Assembly: GCA_024641625.1 (NCBI GenBank) | Contig: JAHECQ010000193.1 | Location: forward strand, 1 to 7,477 | Source: Acidimicrobiales bacterium | Lineage (GTDB): Bacteria > Actinomycetota > Acidimicrobiia > Acidimicrobiales > SZUA-35 | Length of the DNA: 7,477 nucleotides | Reading direction: 5' to 3' | In this document: in pieces, positions 5,775 to 7,477 of the stretch | Position numbering within the stretch: position 1 is the stretch's first letter | How the letters are laid out: each line of letters begins with the position of its first letter | Position numbers and translations under genes: made by a program | Notes under the pieces: model-generated | Seen by the model: the letters and a program-made list of their open reading frames with translations, nothing else | What the model was told of the DNA's origin: nothing | Database searches by the model: none

Positions 5775-6529
5775 ACTGCGACAGCGTGCCCAAGAATCCC
5801 GGACCGCTCCGACCCTTCGACGCAATGGGAGTCGAGGTGTTGGAACGGTTCCGTGTGCTGGTTGTCGCCGGTGTCGCGGTGGGCGTGCTGGTTGCCGGTG
5901 TTGGGAGTCGGCTGGCGATGTTCGTGTTGCGACTGACCTCGTCGGAGTCCGTCGTCGGTGTCACCAGCGACGACGGGTTCACGATCGGTCGCGTGACCTT
6001 GTTCGGTACCTACAACTTGCTGTTGTTGGGCGCAGCCGTGGGGATCATCGGCGCGGGCGCCTATCGGGCGGTCGCCCCCTGGTTGTTGGGTCCCGGTTGG
6101 TTTCGTCGTTTCACGGTTGCTGCCGCGTCGGGAGCGGTGGTCGGCTCGATGCTGGTACACGCCGATGGCATCGACTTTCAGCTCCTCGGTCCACTGTGGT
6201 TGGCCATCGGGTTGTTCGTGGCGCTGCCCGCAGTCTTCGCAGTTGCCATGGGCGTGGTGGTCGATCGCGTCGCGTCTTCGGACTCGTGGACCAACCAGGG
6301 CCGACGTCGCTGGGTCGTGCCGTTGGTCTTCCTCGGCTGCTTTCCGCCGGTCCTCTTCGTCGCGGTGCCGGCAGTGCTCGTCCTCGCTGTCTGGGTGCCG
6401 ATCCAGCGCTCCCTCTCACGAGGCGACGGCGTGCCGCTGGGGTTGCGGGTGGCGGTGCGGGCGGTGTGGTTGGTCATCGCGATCGCCGGACTCGTTGCCC
6501 TTGTCGGTGATATCGGCGATCTCGCATGA
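5768..6529 (+). CDS. Polytopic membrane protein of unknown function, 253 aa
   Basis: Strongly hydrophobic protein with about six membrane segments, near residues 30-54, 79-100, 116-131, 141-166, 182-212 (long, perhaps two) and 227-247, separated by short Arg-rich loops. A short polar N-terminus precedes the first segment; there is no cleavable signal peptide. A conserved-looking stretch between the first two segments, LTSSESVVGVTSDDGFTIGR (56-75), and the later HADGIDFQLLGPLWLA (131-146) resemble an uncharacterised actinobacterial membrane family that I recall but cannot name. No catalytic or transporter motif was seen. ATG 5768 is chosen because it is the first long-frame start after a GGACGAG site; GTG 5753 (five residues longer) and ATG 5825 are alternatives. 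The start is embedded in the third, partial copy of the 19-bp repeat. The stop overlaps the ATG of the degraded J-domain gene (ATGA, 6526-6529), so the two were once translationally coupled. Confidence 0.8.
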   Translation: MSDCDSVPKNPGPLRPFDAMGVEVLERFRVLVVAGVAVGVLVAGVGSRLAMFVLRLTSSESVVGVTSDDGFTIGRVTLFGTYNLLLLGAAVGIIGAGAYRAVAPWLLGPGWFRRFTVAAASGAVVGSMLVHADGIDFQLLGPLWLAIGLFVALPAVFAVAMGVVVDRVASSDSWTNQGRRRWVVPLVFLGCFPPVLFVAVPAVLVLAVWVPIQRSLSRGDGVPLGLRVAVRAVWLVIAIAGLVALVGDIGDLA

Positions 6530-6733
6530 CGTCCACCTGCCCGGAGCCCGATACACCGCGTTGGGTGTCGCGCCTGGAGCGTCGATTGCGGAAGTCCGGG
6601 AGGCAGTTCGCCAACGGATGCCGGCGCTGCATCCCGATCTGTCGGCGCAACGATCACCCGCGCCGACCTGGACTGAAACATCCGGGCGTTCGGGCTCGCG
6701 GATCATCGACCGGGCGACGCGTACTCGAAGCGA
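6526..6733 (+). pseudogene. Degraded J-domain (DnaJ-like) gene, frameshifted
   Basis: Pieces of one small J-domain protein lie in three successive frames. ATG 6526 overlaps the membrane-protein stop (ATGA) and opens MTSTCPEPD. One base lost near 6552 moves the reading to the next frame, which gives YTALGVAPGASIAEVREAV and on to RMPALHPDLS. This is a good J-domain helix I/II with the diagnostic HPD tripeptide (about 6552-6640). A second one-base loss, somewhere near 6645-6662, would then give NIRAFGLADHRPGDAYSKR (6677-6733), which resembles helix III and the end of a J-domain; an in-frame TGA (6674-6676) lies just before it. J-domains stimulate Hsp70 ATPase; this copy lacks an intact helix III in any single frame. 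The 72-codon frame 6526-6744 is what the broken start now encodes and is unlike a J-domain after residue 9. The 3' end is approximate and abuts the amidohydrolase stop. A sequencing indel is the main alternative, though two shifts plus a stop favour true decay. Confidence 0.6.
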
Positions 6734-7477
6734 TCACGGCATGAGAGAAACCACGGTGCCCCGGGCGATGACGGCCATCAACACGGCATCGGGATCGGCC
6801 AGTGCGGCTAGGTTGGCGATGGGGTCGGCATCGACCACCACCAGATCGGCCAGGGCGCCTGGGCTCACCACGCCGATCCGACCCTGCATGCGGCACAGGT
6901 CGACGTTGGTCACGTACATCGAGCGAAGGACATCGACGGCCGGCTCGAGTTCCGCCCTGATGGCGAATTCCTCGTTCTGGCGGTACTGCGCCTCTCCCAG
7001 GAGGTCAGTGCCGAACCCAAGCTCGACCCCGGCGGCTTTTGCCACCTCGATCGACCGCTGCCCGGCCGCGAACACGCCGCGGTTCTTGGCCAGGTTGGCC
7101 TCGGGTAGCCCCACCTTGGCCCCCATGTCCTCCATCGCTCGGTAGGTCACGAGTGTCGGCACCATCCGGACGCCCAGGGAGCTCATCAGGTTCGCCGTGG
7201 CGTCATCGACCATGTTGCCGTGCTCGATGCACCGAACTCCGCCTTCAACCGCCATGGTGATCGCCTCCGGGGTGTAGGCGTGAGAGGTGACGTAGGTGTG
7301 GCGGTGGTCGGCCTCGGTGGTGATGGCCCGAACCTCCTCGGGCGTGTACTGCACCGCGTCGAATGGGTCCGACGGTGATGCCACGCCGCCCGAACTCATG
7401 ATCTTCAGGAAATCAGAGCCCTCTCGCAGTTCGTGTCGCGCTGCTTTGCGGCAGGCGTCGGGTCCATCGGCGATGTG
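6734..7477 (-). CDS. Imidazolonepropionase/prolidase-like metal-dependent amidohydrolase, C-terminal part
   Basis: The last 247 residues of an amidohydrolase-superfamily enzyme; the frame is open to base 7477 and the N-terminal HxH metal motif lies outside. Numbering from the window edge: DFLKIMSSGGV places the carbamylated bridging Lys at 25. SHAYTPEAI gives metal ligand His66, RCIEHGNMVDD gives His86, and FGTDLLG gives the active-site Asp158. This order and spacing are those of the binuclear-metal subgroup that includes Xaa-Pro dipeptidases and imidazolonepropionase-like proteins. The C-terminus GALADLVVVDADPIANLAAL is the usual small beta-sandwich tail. The exact substrate (N-acyl amino acid, dipeptide or cyclic amide) cannot be told. 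It converges on the J-domain remnant with no intergenic space. The ATG at 7397-7399 is internal (it lies inside the Lys motif), not the start. It may serve the same catabolic theme as the Ntn-hydrolase, but they are not in one operon. Confidence 0.9.
   Translation of the reverse strand, partial: HIADGPDACRKAARHELREGSDFLKIMSSGGVASPSDPFDAVQYTPEEVRAITTEADHRHTYVTSHAYTPEAITMAVEGGVRCIEHGNMVDDATANLMSSLGVRMVPTLVTYRAMEDMGAKVGLPEANLAKNRGVFAAGQRSIEVAKAAGVELGFGTDLLGEAQYRQNEEFAIRAELEPAVDVLRSMYVTNVDLCRMQGRIGVVSPGALADLVVVDADPIANLAALADPDAVLMAVIARGTVVSLMP

Noticed and set aside
6526..6744. 72-codon gene overlapping the membrane-protein stop
   Set aside because: Arg/Pro/Cys-rich product with no motif; better explained as the broken start of the J-domain pseudogene.
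6117..7145. 342-codon plus-strand open frame
   Set aside because: A composite of shadows over the membrane protein and amidohydrolase; only its 6552-6640 part is meaningful, as the J-domain remnant.

Overview
The window is a GC-rich (roughly two-thirds G+C by eye), densely coded piece of a bacterial chromosome. GTG/ATG starts, strong G/C at third codon positions, a probable leaderless promoter and the gene families present (class III CoA-transferase, EthD-domain protein, SMP-30 lactonase, SDR) suggest a high-GC actinobacterium, possibly of the acidimicrobial type. That placement is inference: there is no rRNA or marker gene.

Left part, minus strand (1-2983): three co-directional genes read leftwards. 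They are a gamma-glutamyltranspeptidase-like Ntn-hydrolase (2983-1247), a tandem EthD-domain protein (1174-512) and the N-terminal half of an SDR oxidoreductase (426-1, cut by the window edge). Gaps of 72 and 85 bp fit one transcription unit.

Divergent control region (2984-3193): about 210 bp separate this unit from a rightward pair. It holds a perfect 14-bp direct repeat abutting a candidate leaderless promoter for the Ntn-hydrolase gene. It also holds a 15-bp tandem array (three exact units, then two progressively degraded ones), two short overlapping dyads, and a very good Shine-Dalgarno site for the rightward unit.

Centre, plus strand (3194-5351): an SMP-30/gluconolactonase-type beta-propeller hydrolase, then 37 bp later a class III (CaiB/BaiF type) CoA-transferase, with a small hairpin at its stop codon.

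Right part: about 400 bp without a convincing gene (5352-5767) ends in a 19-bp repeat whose third, partial copy supplies the start of a polytopic membrane protein (5768-6529). A degraded J-domain (DnaJ-like) gene overlaps its stop codon as ATGA and appears to have lost two single bases and gained a stop. Converging from the right edge is the C-terminal part of an imidazolonepropionase/prolidase-like amidohydrolase (7477-6734).

Together the divergent genes look like a small-molecule catabolic cluster: amide or peptide-like bond cleavage by the Ntn-hydrolase, lactone opening by SMP-30, CoA activation of the acid by the CoA-transferase, and redox/auxiliary steps by the SDR and EthD proteins. The substrate cannot be read from the sequence. 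The most informative points are that the Ntn-hydrolase keeps its catalytic core but has lost the residues that recognise glutamate, that the divergent promoter carries two unrelated repeat arrays, and that the J-domain gene is a recent-looking pseudogene.
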